This document shows positions 1-8,637 of a stretch of 64,000 nt of DNA, piece after piece. A program made the position numbers and the translations under genes. Below the pieces are notes generated by a model. That model did not search any database. It worked only from the letters and a program-made list of their open reading frames with translations, and was not told where the DNA came from. Where the stretch lies: the NCBI RefSeq assembly GCF_001905095.1, contig NZ_LWLS01000057.1:1-64000 (forward strand), read 5' to 3'. The stretch's first letter is position 1. Each line of letters starts with the position of its first letter. Source of the stretch: Micromonospora sp. CB01531. GTDB lineage: Bacteria; Actinomycetota; Actinomycetes; Mycobacteriales; Micromonosporaceae.

Positions 1-1
1 C

Positions 2-2017
2 CCGGTACCGAACGCTTGCGCCAACCCGTACTTCGGGGACCTGGTTGACGCCGAGGTGTCCCGGCGCGGCGTGGTCCGGGCCGGCGCCGTCGGCGCCCTG
101 GTGCTCGGTTTCGGTGGCAGCGTCGCCGGTGCGCTGGCCGGCGCCGCCCCGGCCGCCGCCGCGCCGGCAGCGCCGGCCGTCCCCGGCGCGGGCGAGGCCG
201 CCGCGCCGCAGGGCGGGGTGGGCAGCGGCGCCCTGACCTTCAAGCCGATCCCGCCGAACAGGCTCGACACCCTGGTCGTCCCGAACGGGTACGACCACGC
301 CGTCGTGATCAAGTGGGGCGACCCGGTCGAACAGGGCGCGCCCGAGTTCGACCTGCACGGCCAGACCGCCGCCGCGCAGGCGCAGCAGTTCGGCTACAAC
401 AACGACTTCGTGGGTGTGCTGCCCATCGACCGCAAGCGGGCGCTGCTCGTGGTCAACCACGAGTACACCAACGAGGACCTGATGTTCCCCGGCTTCGCCA
501 GCCAGGACGCGCTCTCGGTGGAGCAGTTGCGGGTGGCGATGGCCGCGCACGGCATGTCCGTGGTGGAGCTGGAGCGGGTGGAGAGCACCGGACAGTGGCG
601 GCCGGTGAAGCACGGCCGGCGGTACAACCGGCGGGTCACCGCGCTGGCCACGAAGTTCGAGCTGACCGGTCCGGCCGCCGGCTCGGCCTGGCTGCGCACC
701 GCTGCGGACCCGAAGGGCCGTACGGTGATCGGCACGCTGAACAACTGCGCCGGCGGGGTCACCCCGTGGGGCACGGTGCTCTCCGGCGAGGAGAACTTCA
801 ACCAGTACTTCGTCGGCGGCGACGGCGCGCCGGCGGAGCTGAAGCCGAAGCTGGCCCGGTACGGCATCCCGACCGACTCGCGCTACCCGAGCGGCAGCCG
901 CAAGTGGGAGCGCGCCGACGAGCGCTTCGACCTGGCGAAGCACCCGAACGAGGCGCACCGGTTCGGCTGGATCGTCGAGATCGACCCGTTCGACCCGGAC
1001 AGCAAGCCGCGCAAGCACACCGCGCTGGGCCGGTTCAAGCACGAGGGCGCCAACGTCATCGTGGCGAAGGACGGCCGCGTGGTCGCGTACATGGGCGACG
1101 ACGAGCGGTTCGACTACCTCTACAAGTTCGTCTCGGACAAGAAGTTCATGCCGGGCAGCTCCTCGGTGGCCCGCCGGCACAACCTGACCCTGCTGGAGTC
1201 CGGCACGCTCTATGTGGCCGCCCTCGAGGGCAACAGCGCCGCCGAGATCGACGGCACCGGCAAGCTCCCCGCCGACGGGGCCTTCGACGGCCGGGGCCGG
1301 TGGATCAAGCTGGTCAGCGGCAACCGCTCGTACGTCGACGGGATGACCGCGGCCGACGTGCTCACCTTCACCCGGCTCGCCGCCGACAAGGTCGGCGCGA
1401 CCAAGATGGACCGGCCGGAGGACGTCGAGCCGTCCCTGCTCACCGGCAAGGTGTACGTGGCGCTGACCAACAACACCGACCGGGGCAAGGCCGGCAAGGC
1501 CGCCGCCGACGAGGCGAACCCGCGTAACCTCAACAAGCACGGGCAGATCCTGGAGCTGGTCGAGGACCGCGACGACAACACCGCCGAGTCCTTCGCCTGG
1601 TCGCTGCCGATCGTCTGCGGCGACCCGGCCGACGCGTCCACCCACTTCGCCGGGTACGACAAGACCAAGGTCTCGCCGATCTCCTGCCCGGACAACGTGG
1701 CGTTCGACGCCACCGGCAACCTCTGGATCTCCACCGACGGCAACGCGCTGGGCAGCAACGACGGCCTCTTCGCCACCGCGCTGGAAGGCCCGGAGCGGGG
1801 CCACCTGAAGCAGTTCCTCACCGTGCCGTACGGCGCGGAGACCTGCGGGCCGTTCATCACCAACGACAACCGCTCGGTCTTCGTCGCGGTGCAGCACCCG
1901 GGCGAGATCACCGGCGCGTCGGTGGAGAACCCCGCCTCCACCTGGCCGGACGGCGACTTCGCCAAGCCCGGCGTGGTGGTGACCTGGCGCCTCGACGGCG
2001 GCCCGATCGGCAGCTGA
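2..2017 (+). CDS. phoX: PhoX-type secreted phosphatase (5'-truncated by window edge)
   Basis: The frame is open to the left edge, so the true start lies outside the window. The first 22 residues seen contain NPYFGDLV, followed by a twin-arginine signal (SRRGVVRAG, then a hydrophobic and Ala-rich stretch). This arrangement, with the Tat signal preceded by a short N-terminal leader, is typical of actinobacterial PhoX/DUF839 proteins. The mature part carries the conserved LNNCAGGVTPWGT, GEENFNQYF and RFKHEGAN-type blocks of the family. Family knowledge: PhoX enzymes are Ca/Fe-dependent phosphomonoesterases exported folded by Tat for phosphate scavenging. A strong hairpin follows the stop codon. 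Any PhoP box would be upstream of the window. A GTG at 56 is an internal alternative start but would cut the leader. Confidence 0.88.
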   Translation, partial: PVPNACANPYFGDLVDAEVSRRGVVRAGAVGALVLGFGGSVAGALAGAAPAAAAPAAPAVPGAGEAAAPQGGVGSGALTFKPIPPNRLDTLVVPNGYDHAVVIKWGDPVEQGAPEFDLHGQTAAAQAQQFGYNNDFVGVLPIDRKRALLVVNHEYTNEDLMFPGFASQDALSVEQLRVAMAAHGMSVVELERVESTGQWRPVKHGRRYNRRVTALATKFELTGPAAGSAWLRTAADPKGRTVIGTLNNCAGGVTPWGTVLSGEENFNQYFVGGDGAPAELKPKLARYGIPTDSRYPSGSRKWERADERFDLAKHPNEAHRFGWIVEIDPFDPDSKPRKHTALGRFKHEGANVIVAKDGRVVAYMGDDERFDYLYKFVSDKKFMPGSSSVARRHNLTLLESGTLYVAALEGNSAAEIDGTGKLPADGAFDGRGRWIKLVSGNRSYVDGMTAADVLTFTRLAADKVGATKMDRPEDVEPSLLTGKVYVALTNNTDRGKAGKAAADEANPRNLNKHGQILELVEDRDDNTAESFAWSLPIVCGDPADASTHFAGYDKTKVSPISCPDNVAFDATGNLWISTDGNALGSNDGLFATALEGPERGHLKQFLTVPYGAETCGPFITNDNRSVFVAVQHPGEITGASVENPASTWPDGDFAKPGVVVTWRLDGGPIGS

Positions 2018-2026
2018 CCCCATCCC

Positions 2027-2087
2027 GAGCGGTCCGGCGCTGGACCGCTCCCGAAGGGCCTCTCCCCCGCCGGGAGGGGCCCTTCGG
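2027..2087. terminator. Double hairpin terminator between convergent phoX and iclR
   Basis: Two stem-loops lie back to back. The first has 9-bp arms at 2027-2035 and 2042-2050. The second has 16-bp arms at 2051-2066 and 2072-2087 with one G-T pair and a CCGCC loop. It lies between two convergent genes and can serve both strands. Confidence 0.8.
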
Positions 2088-2092
2088 CGTAC

Positions 2093-2875
2093 TCAGGTGT
2101 CGGCGGCGATGCCGTCGGCCACCGCGCGGGCCACGGCGAGCAGCTTGGCCCGGACCACCCGGGCGGAGGTCATCATCTCGCTCGCCGGCAGCGCGCATGC
2201 CAGCACCACCCGGCGTTCGATGTCCTTGTCCGGGGTGACCAGCACCGCCGCGCAGGCCACCCCCTGCCGGAACTGCCCCAGCTCCAGCTGCATGCCGCGC
2301 CGGTCACCGGCCGCCAGGTCCGCCTCGAACGCCTCCGGGCTGGTGAGGGTGGCGCTGGTGAACGGGCGCATGCCGTACTCGCGCAGGTAGCGGAAGCGCT
2401 GCTCGGGGGTGAGCGTGGCGAGCAGGCTCTTGCCGAGGGCGGTGGCGTGCGCGCCCTCGTCGAAGCCCGGCACCAGGTCCTCCAGGTAGGGCGAGCGGGG
2501 CCCCTCGGCGACCGCCGTGACCGCCACCTGGCCGCCCACGAAGCGCCCGAGGTAGTGGCTCCAGCCGGTGTCCGCGGCCGCTCGCCGCAGCGACTCGCCG
2601 ACCGCCGGCGGCCCCCTGAAGGCGGTCACCAGTTCCCGGTACCGGTCGGCTATCTCCAGGCCGACGATGTACGTCCCGTCCTCCCGCCGGATCACGTATC
2701 CCTCGTACGCCAGGGTGCGCACCAGGTGGTACGTGGTGGCGACGGTCAGCTCGCAGCGGCGGGCGATCTGCTTGACGGTGAGTCCCCTCGGCGCACGGCC
2801 GACCGACTCGAGCACTCGAAGCGCGCGGGAGACACTTCGGATCAGGTCCGAAGGTTCCGCCAAGGGGTCGCGCAC
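2093..2875 (-). CDS. IclR-family transcriptional regulator
   Basis: This 260-residue protein has an N-terminal winged helix-turn-helix (SRALRVLESVG, then KQIARRCELTVATTYHLVRTL) and the IclR C-terminal effector domain (TALGKSLLATL and later GVACAAVLV). The start is set at the GTG at 2875, because GGAGG lies about 6 nt upstream; the in-frame GTG at 2881 touches the GGAGG and is too close. It is divergent from the MFS gene at 3050, so local control of that transporter is plausible but inferred. The effector is unknown. Loss of the gene altering the MFS transcript would support the link. Confidence 0.88.
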   Translation of the reverse strand: MRDPLAEPSDLIRSVSRALRVLESVGRAPRGLTVKQIARRCELTVATTYHLVRTLAYEGYVIRREDGTYIVGLEIADRYRELVTAFRGPPAVGESLRRAAADTGWSHYLGRFVGGQVAVTAVAEGPRSPYLEDLVPGFDEGAHATALGKSLLATLTPEQRFRYLREYGMRPFTSATLTSPEAFEADLAAGDRRGMQLELGQFRQGVACAAVLVTPDKDIERRVVLACALPASEMMTSARVVRAKLLAVARAVADGIAADT

Positions 2876-3000
2876 AACCACCTCCGCCGCCGGGGACTTA
2901 CACCATATGAAAAACAGGCCGCGCGCGAAATGCCTGTTCGGATCGAGGATGCCAGATCACCGGGCACAGACCGTGCACCGACAGACACGATCAGCTGCTA

Positions 3001-3040
3001 AAACGTGACGGCGGCCGCCGAAACGTGACCGGCGTAGGTT
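3001..3040 (+). promoter_or_regulatory. Direct repeat and probable -10 upstream of the MFS gene
   Basis: AAACGTGAC occurs at 3001-3009 and 3021-3029, exactly 20 bp apart (two helical turns), just ahead of a TAGGTT -10-like hexamer at 3035-3040. The MFS ATG follows 9 nt later with no Shine-Dalgarno sequence, which would fit a leaderless or very short-leader transcript. The repeat could be an operator for the divergent IclR protein or another regulator; that is inference. Confidence 0.5.
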
Positions 3041-3049
3041 TGCCTGGCC

Positions 3050-4234
3050 ATGACTGAGACCGTGCTGCACCCCTCGCCGCCCACGTCCCGCCGTACCGTC
3101 CGCGCCAGCGCGGGCGCCATCGCCACCACCATCGCCTGCGTCCTGCCCGTCTTCCTGGTCGGCGGCCTCGCCGTGCAGATGGGCGACGAGCTGCACTTCT
3201 CCCCCGCCGGGCTGGGGCTGGCCGTCGCGGTCTACTTCGGGATCAGCGCGCTCGCCTCGGTCCCCTCCGGCGCGCTGGTCGAGCGGTACGGTTCCGCCGT
3301 GGTGGCCCGCGCCGCCATCGTGCTCTCCGCCGGCTCGCTGCTGGCCGTGGCGGCACTGGCCCGGTCGTACCCGGTGCTGGTCGCGCTGCTCGGCCTCAGC
3401 GCCGCCGCGAACGCCCTGGGGCAGCTCGCCAGCAACGCGGCGCTGGCCCGGCACGTGCCCGCCCACCGGCAGGGGCTCTCCTTCGGGGTGAAGCAGGCCG
3501 CCATCCCGGTCTCCACCCTGCTGGCCGGTGCGGCGGTGCCCACCATCGCGCTGACCGCCGGCTGGCGGTGGGCGTTTGTGGCCGCCGCCGGGGCGGCGCT
3601 GGCCGCGCTGCCGGCCGTACCCGAGCAGGAGCGCGACTCGGCGCGACCGGCCACCGGCGGGCGGGCGGGCCGGGCCACGGTGGCGCTGGTGGTGATCGGC
3701 CTGGCCGCCACCCTGGCCTCCGGCGCGGCGAACGCGCTGGGCACCTTCCTGGTGGACTCGTCCGCCGGCCGGGGGCTGTCACCGGCCCTGGCCGGCCTGA
3801 CGCTCACCCTGGGCAGCGCGGTCTGCGTGGTGGCCCGGGTCGGCACCGGCTGGCTCGCCGACCGCCGGGAGACCGGGCACGTCGCGCTGATCGCCGGCAT
3901 GCTGGTGGTCGGTGCGGTCGGGCTGGCCCTGCTCGCGGTGGCCGGGCCGGTGCCGCTGGTCGTCGGCGTGCTGCTCGGCTTCGGCCTCGGCTGGGCCTGG
4001 CCCGGGCTGATGAACTTCGCGGTGGTCCGGCTCCACCCGCAGGCTCCGGCCGCCGCCACCTCGATCACCCAGACCGGCGTGTACGCGGGCGGCTGCCTCG
4101 GCCCGCTGTGCCTGGGCACCCTGGCCGGCGCGCTCGGCTACCCCACCATGTGGACCGCGGCCGCCGCCTCAATGCTGCTGGCCGCCCTCCTCATGCTCAC
4201 CGGCAGCCGCCTCCTCACCCACCCCACCCCCTGA
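3050..4234 (+). CDS. Major facilitator superfamily transporter
   Basis: This 394-residue protein has about 12 predicted membrane segments. The MFS loop 2-3 region is seen around residues 75-85 (GALVERYGSAVVARA), and the matching second-half signature is TGWLADRRETGH. Family members move small solutes or drugs by proton-coupled antiport or symport across the cytoplasmic membrane. The substrate cannot be told from sequence. ATG 3050 has no Shine-Dalgarno sequence but sits 9 nt after a -10-like hexamer. The gene is divergent from the IclR regulator. A large hairpin follows its stop codon. Confidence 0.87.
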   Translation: MTETVLHPSPPTSRRTVRASAGAIATTIACVLPVFLVGGLAVQMGDELHFSPAGLGLAVAVYFGISALASVPSGALVERYGSAVVARAAIVLSAGSLLAVAALARSYPVLVALLGLSAAANALGQLASNAALARHVPAHRQGLSFGVKQAAIPVSTLLAGAAVPTIALTAGWRWAFVAAAGAALAALPAVPEQERDSARPATGGRAGRATVALVVIGLAATLASGAANALGTFLVDSSAGRGLSPALAGLTLTLGSAVCVVARVGTGWLADRRETGHVALIAGMLVVGAVGLALLAVAGPVPLVVGVLLGFGLGWAWPGLMNFAVVRLHPQAPAAATSITQTGVYAGGCLGPLCLGTLAGALGYPTMWTAAAASMLLAALLMLTGSRLLTHPTP

Positions 4235-4245
4235 CCAGTTCCGTT

Positions 4246-4300
4246 GATCATGAGGTTGGCGGCACTCATCGCGATCAACATCGCCGCCAACGCCATGATC
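4246..4300. repeat. Extended palindrome, GATCATG-type, between convergent genes
   Basis: Arms GATCATG (4246-4252) plus GTTGGCGGC (4255-4263) pair with GCCGCCAAC (4283-4291) plus CATGATC (4294-4300), with a symmetrical 2-nt internal loop and a 19-nt apical loop. It lies between convergent genes, so it may act as a two-way terminator. The GTTGATCA core recurs at 46607-46660, suggesting a dispersed intergenic repeat family. Confidence 0.6.
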
Positions 4301-4322
4301 GACGCGGGGGGGGTAGCGGCAG

Positions 4323-5405
4323 TCAGCTGGTGCGGTCGGCGATGTAGTCGCAGAGGGACTCGAGGGCGCGGCGGGCGGGGTCGTCGGGGAGGGGGGCGAG
4401 CTGCGCCCTCGCGTCCTCGGCGTAGCTGCGGACGGTCTCCCGGGCCCGCTTGAGCGCCGGGGACTCGCGGAGCAGGCCGAGCGCCTCGGCGTGCAGCGCA
4501 TCGTCGACCAGCGGACCGGTGGCCAGGATCTCCCGCAGCCGGACGCTCGCGGCGTCGGAATCGTCCCCGGCGAGCGCGTAGAGCACCGGCAGGGTCGGTA
4601 CGCCCTCCCGCAGGTCGGTGCCGGGCGTCTTGCCGGACTGCACCGACTCGGAGGCGATGTCGAGCAGGTCGTCGGAGAGCTGGAAGGCCACGCCGATGAT
4701 CTCGCCGTACCCGGCGAGGGCCTCGATGTGCTCGGCGGACGCACCGCCGAACATGCCGCCGAAGCGGGCCGAGGTGGCGATCAGTGAGCCGGTCTTCTCG
4801 GCGATGACGTGCAGGTAGTGCGCGACCGGGTCGGTGTCCCGCGGCCCGACGGTCTCGGCGATCTGCCCGTGCACCAGCCGGGCGAAGGTCCGCGCCTGCA
4901 GCCGTACGGCCTCCGGGCCCAGGTCGGCCGCGATGTCCGCGGCCCGGGCGAAGAGGTAGTCGCCGACCAGGATCGCGACCGAGTTGGTCCAGCGCGAGTT
5001 GGCGCTCGGCGCGCCCCGGCGCACCGCCGCCTCGTCCATGACGTCGTCGTGGTAGAGGGTCGCCAGGTGGGTGAGCTCCATCACCACGGCGGCCGGTACG
5101 ACCTGGGCACCGCTCGGATCGCCGAACTGGGCGCCCAGCGCCACCAGCAGCGGGCGGAACCGCTTGCCGCCGGCCTCGACCAGGTGCCGGGCCGCCTCGG
5201 TGACGAGCGGGTCGGCACTGGCCACACTGGCCCGCAGCTCGCTCTCGACCCGCTCGAGCAGGCCCAGCACGGACGCCTCGACGTGCGGGTCGGCGAGGTG
5301 CAGCCCGAGCGCGCCGAACTGACCCGTGCTCTCCGGACCCCGGCGACCGCCGGAGCCGGTGGCACCTGAACGCTCGCCAGCCGGAATCACCACGCCTTCA
5401 ACCAT
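4323..5405 (-). CDS. Long-chain trans-polyprenyl diphosphate synthase (menaquinone side chain)
   Basis: This 360-residue protein has both aspartate-rich motifs of trans-isoprenyl diphosphate synthases: LYHDDVMDEA (first, followed by RRG) and QLSDDLLDIA (second). The family condenses isopentenyl diphosphate onto an allylic primer in a Mg-dependent reaction. The length, and a position immediately after the nuo operon and near menaquinone genes, suggest it makes the menaquinone tail (hepta- to nonaprenyl class). Chain length cannot be read with certainty. The start is the ATG at 5405; in-frame codons upstream of it run into the nuo terminator, so a longer form is unlikely. The first 45 or so residues are low-complexity and not conserved in the family. 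Confidence 0.87.
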   Translation of the reverse strand: MVEGVVIPAGERSGATGSGGRRGPESTGQFGALGLHLADPHVEASVLGLLERVESELRASVASADPLVTEAARHLVEAGGKRFRPLLVALGAQFGDPSGAQVVPAAVVMELTHLATLYHDDVMDEAAVRRGAPSANSRWTNSVAILVGDYLFARAADIAADLGPEAVRLQARTFARLVHGQIAETVGPRDTDPVAHYLHVIAEKTGSLIATSARFGGMFGGASAEHIEALAGYGEIIGVAFQLSDDLLDIASESVQSGKTPGTDLREGVPTLPVLYALAGDDSDAASVRLREILATGPLVDDALHAEALGLLRESPALKRARETVRSYAEDARAQLAPLPDDPARRALESLCDYIADRTS

Positions 5406-5443
5406 GCCACACCCGTTCGACCTGCCCGAAGAGGGGATACGAC

Positions 5444-5474
5444 GGGGGCCGGTACGCCAGGCGTACCGGCCCCC
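5444..5474 (-). terminator. Terminator at end of nuo operon
   Basis: A perfect 14-bp GC-rich stem (5444-5457 with 5461-5474) and a 3-nt loop lie 17 nt after the nuoN stop codon. It separates the nuo operon from the polyprenyl synthase gene on the same strand. Confidence 0.85.
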
Positions 5475-5490
5475 GGTGGGAGAACCTCGG

Positions 5491-7044
5491 TCATCGCACG
5501 AATTCGGCGGCACCGGTGGCCAGATCGAGCAGGGGTGCCGGGGCGACCCCCAGGACCAGGGTGGCCAGCACCCCGATGACCAGCGCCGCCGACGTGAGGG
5601 CACCCGGCACGGTGACCGTCGGGGTGGCGTCGCCCGGCTCGGAGAGCCACATCATCACCACGACCCGCAGGTACGGGAAGGCCAGCACCATGCTGGTCAG
5701 CACACCGGCGATCACCAGCCAGGCCTGGTTCGCGTCCAGCGCCGGGGCGAAGATCGCGAACTTGCTGGTGAATCCGCTGGTCAGCGGGATACCGGCGAAG
5801 GCCAGCAGGATGAAGGTGAAGATCGCGGCGAAGAACGGCGACCGGCGGCCCAGCCCGGCCCAGCGGGACAGGTGGGTTGCCTCCCCGTCGGCGTCCCGGA
5901 CCAGGGTCACCACGGCGAACGCGGCGAGCACCGAGAAGCCGTACGCGACCAGGTAGAACATCGTGCCCGACAGCCCGTCCTTGCTCGGCGCGAGCACGCC
6001 CACCAGCAGGTAGCCCGCGTTCGCGATCGACGAGTAGGCGAGCAGCCGCTTGATGTCGGTCTGGGTGACCGCCAGCACCGCGCCGACCAGCATGGTCAGC
6101 ACCGCAACCGCCCCGAGCACCGGGGTGAAGTCCCAGGCGGCCCCGGAGAAGGCGACGTGGAAGACCCGCAGCAGGGCGCCGAAGGCGGCGACCTTCGTGC
6201 AGGCGGCCATGAAGCCGGTCACCGGGGTCGGGGCGCCCTGGTAGACGTCGGGCGTCCAGACGTGGAACGGCGCGGCGGCGGCCTTGAAGAGCAGGCCGAT
6301 GGCGAGCAGCGCCATGCCGGCGAAGAGCAGCACCTGGCTGGACGAGGACTCGCCGACCGCCGCGTGCACGGTGGCGAAGTCGACGCCGGCCGCGCGGTCC
6401 GGCACACCGGCCGTGAAGCCGTACACCAGCGCCACCCCGAACAGGAAGAACGCCGAGGCGTACGCGCCGAGCATGAAGTACTTCAGCGCGGCCTCCTGGC
6501 TCAGCAGCCGCCGGCGGCGGGCCAGCGCGCAGAGCAGGTAGAGCGGCAGCGAGAAGACCTCGAGCGCGATGAACATGGTCAGCAGGTCGTTCGCCGCCAC
6601 GAAGATCAGCATGCCGCCGATCGCGAACGTGGTCAGCGGGTACACCTCGGTGGTGCCGCCCGCGCCCGCGGCCTGCCGCCGGTCGTCGACCGACTCGGCG
6701 GTCACCGCGGCGTGGGCCACGAACGCCCCGCCCCGCTCCACCGCACGCTCACCGATGAGCAGCAGCGCCATCGCCGCCAGGATCAGGATCGCGCCCTGGA
6801 GAAAGAGCGTCGGCCCGTCCACCGCGATGGCGTGCCCGGCGGTGATCAGCCGGTCGTCGGCGTTGAGGATCACCATGGTCAGCGCCGCGAGCACCGCCGC
6901 GAGGGCGAGCAGCAGCTGCACCGGGTTGCGCAGCCGACGCGGCACGAACGCCTCGACCAGGACGCCGAACAGGGCCGCGCCCAGCATGATCAGGATCGGG
7001 GCGAGCGCCGCATAGTCGATCGACGGCAACTTCAGCTCGGTCAT
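5491..7044 (-). CDS. nuoN: NADH-quinone oxidoreductase subunit N
   Basis: This 517-residue polytopic protein is an antiporter-like proton-translocating subunit of complex I. It has about 14 predicted membrane helices, with the family core around HVWTPDVYQGAPTPVTGFMA and the preceding LLFKAAAAPF (conserved Lys). NuoN sits next to the quinone module in the membrane arm. Start ATG 7044 has AGGAGG upstream and overlaps the nuoM stop codon by 4 nt. It is the last gene of the nuo operon, and a strong hairpin follows. About 20 residues rich in charge (ERGGAFVAHAAVTAESVDDR) form a loop insert near residue 105. Confidence 0.96.
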   Translation of the reverse strand: MTELKLPSIDYAALAPILIMLGAALFGVLVEAFVPRRLRNPVQLLLALAAVLAALTMVILNADDRLITAGHAIAVDGPTLFLQGAILILAAMALLLIGERAVERGGAFVAHAAVTAESVDDRRQAAGAGGTTEVYPLTTFAIGGMLIFVAANDLLTMFIALEVFSLPLYLLCALARRRRLLSQEAALKYFMLGAYASAFFLFGVALVYGFTAGVPDRAAGVDFATVHAAVGESSSSQVLLFAGMALLAIGLLFKAAAAPFHVWTPDVYQGAPTPVTGFMAACTKVAAFGALLRVFHVAFSGAAWDFTPVLGAVAVLTMLVGAVLAVTQTDIKRLLAYSSIANAGYLLVGVLAPSKDGLSGTMFYLVAYGFSVLAAFAVVTLVRDADGEATHLSRWAGLGRRSPFFAAIFTFILLAFAGIPLTSGFTSKFAIFAPALDANQAWLVIAGVLTSMVLAFPYLRVVVMMWLSEPGDATPTVTVPGALTSAALVIGVLATLVLGVAPAPLLDLATGAAEFVR

Positions 7045-8573
7045 TTCGCGGCCTCCTGGACGCTGCCGACCGTCGGGGCGGGGTCGGTCCGACCGACGTC
7101 CTGCATGGTCGCCCGGACGGCGGGGTTGATGACATCGGTGACCGGCTTGGGATAGAAGCCGAGCAGCACGATCAGCGCGATCAGTGGGGCGACCACGACC
7201 TTCTCGCGCAGGCTCAGGTCACGGCGCATGCCGTCGACCTCGGTCAGGGCCGGGTTGAGCGTGCCCTGGGTGGTGCGCTGCACCATCCACAGCACGTACG
7301 CCGCCGCCAGGATGATGCCCAGCGTGGCGATCACCGCGACCGGCTTGTTGGTGGTGAACGTGCCGATCAGCACCAGGAACTCGGAGACGAACGGCGCGGT
7401 GCCGGGCAGCGCCAGCGAGGCCAGACCGGCGAAGAAGAGCACCCCGGCCAGCACCGGGACCAGCTTGCCCGCGCCGCCGAAGTCGCTGATCAACGCCGAG
7501 CCGCGGCGGGCGATGAGCATGCCCACCACCAGGAAGAGCAGGCCGGTGGCCAGGCCGTGGTTGAGCATGTAGAGCACCGCGCCGGTGCCGGCCTGGGTGG
7601 TGAAGGCGAAGATGCCGACCCCGATGAAGCCGAAGTGCGCGATCGACGTGTACGACACCAGCCGCTTGAGGTCGTTCTGCCCGACCGCCAGCAGCGCGGC
7701 GTAGATGATGCCGATCAGGCCCAGCGCCAGCGCCCACGGGGCGAACCACTTCGACGCCTCGGGGAAGAGCGGCAGGCAGTACCGCAGGATCCCGAAGGTG
7801 CCGACCTTGTCCAGCACGCCGACCAGCAGTGCCGCCGCGCCGGCCGGGGCCGCGCCACCGGCGTCCGGCAGCCAGGTGTGGAACGGGAAGAACGGCGCCT
7901 TGATCGCGAACGCGAGGAAGAAGCCGAGGAAGAGCCAGCGCGCCGTGTCGGTGGGGAGGTCGGCCTGGCTCAGTGCCTGCCAGTCGAAGGTCTTCCCGCC
8001 GACCACCCAGAGGCCGATCACCGCGGCCAGCATGAACAGACCGCCGACCAGGGAGTAGAGGAAGAACTTGACCGCCGCGTACTGCCGCTGGTGGCCGCCG
8101 TAGCTGCCGATGAGGAAGTACATCGGCACCAGCATGACCTCGAAGAACACGTAGAACAGGAAGACGTCGGCGGCGGCGAAGACGCCGATCATCGTGCACT
8201 CGAGGACGAGCAGCAGCGCGAAGTAGACCGGCACCGAGCGCTTGGACGACTCGGCGTCGTGCCAGGAGGCCAGGATCACCAGCGGCACCAGGATCGCGAT
8301 CAGCATCAGCATGACCAGCGCGATGCCGTCCGCCGCGAAGGTGAAGTTGACCCCCCAGTTGGGGATCCACGCGTACGACTCGCGGAACTGGAAGCGGTCG
8401 CCGTCCACCTGGAAGGCGATCCACATGGCCACCGAGAGCACCAGCACCAGCAGCGACCAGGCGAACGCCACGAGCTTGGCGAGGTCCGGACTGCGGCGCG
8501 GCAGCAGGGCCACCACCAGGGCGCCCACCAGCGGCGCCACGGTCAGCACCGAGAGGAACGGGAAGTTGGACAT
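7041..8573 (-). CDS. nuoM: NADH-quinone oxidoreductase subunit M
   Basis: This 510-residue protein is the second antiporter-like subunit of the complex I membrane arm. It has about 14 membrane helices, the FFPFHTWLPDA motif with its upstream conserved Lys (AIKAPFFPFH), and the conserved Glu in helix 5 (FYVFFEVMLVPMY). The start codon ATG 8573 is preceded at 13 nt by CGGAGG, which lies in a short repeat shared with the nuoD-nuoE junction. Its stop codon overlaps the nuoN start. Confidence 0.96.
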   Translation of the reverse strand: MSNFPFLSVLTVAPLVGALVVALLPRRSPDLAKLVAFAWSLLVLVLSVAMWIAFQVDGDRFQFRESYAWIPNWGVNFTFAADGIALVMLMLIAILVPLVILASWHDAESSKRSVPVYFALLLVLECTMIGVFAAADVFLFYVFFEVMLVPMYFLIGSYGGHQRQYAAVKFFLYSLVGGLFMLAAVIGLWVVGGKTFDWQALSQADLPTDTARWLFLGFFLAFAIKAPFFPFHTWLPDAGGAAPAGAAALLVGVLDKVGTFGILRYCLPLFPEASKWFAPWALALGLIGIIYAALLAVGQNDLKRLVSYTSIAHFGFIGVGIFAFTTQAGTGAVLYMLNHGLATGLLFLVVGMLIARRGSALISDFGGAGKLVPVLAGVLFFAGLASLALPGTAPFVSEFLVLIGTFTTNKPVAVIATLGIILAAAYVLWMVQRTTQGTLNPALTEVDGMRRDLSLREKVVVAPLIALIVLLGFYPKPVTDVINPAVRATMQDVGRTDPAPTVGSVQEAAK

Positions 8574-8585
8574 TATTCGGCCTTA

Positions 8586-8601
8586 CCTCCGTCGTGACTG
8601 C
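8586..8601 (-). repeat. Short repeat carrying the nuoM Shine-Dalgarno sequence (family A, partial)
   Basis: On the minus strand this reads GCAGTCACGACGGAGG. It matches the 3' end of the longer copy between nuoD and nuoE (GCAGTCGCGAACGGAGG). It lies in the 64-nt gap between nuoL and nuoM and supplies GGAGG. Confidence 0.5.
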
Positions 8602-8637
8602 ATGGCCCGCCGGCGGGGGCGGCCGCGTTGAGGTCGA

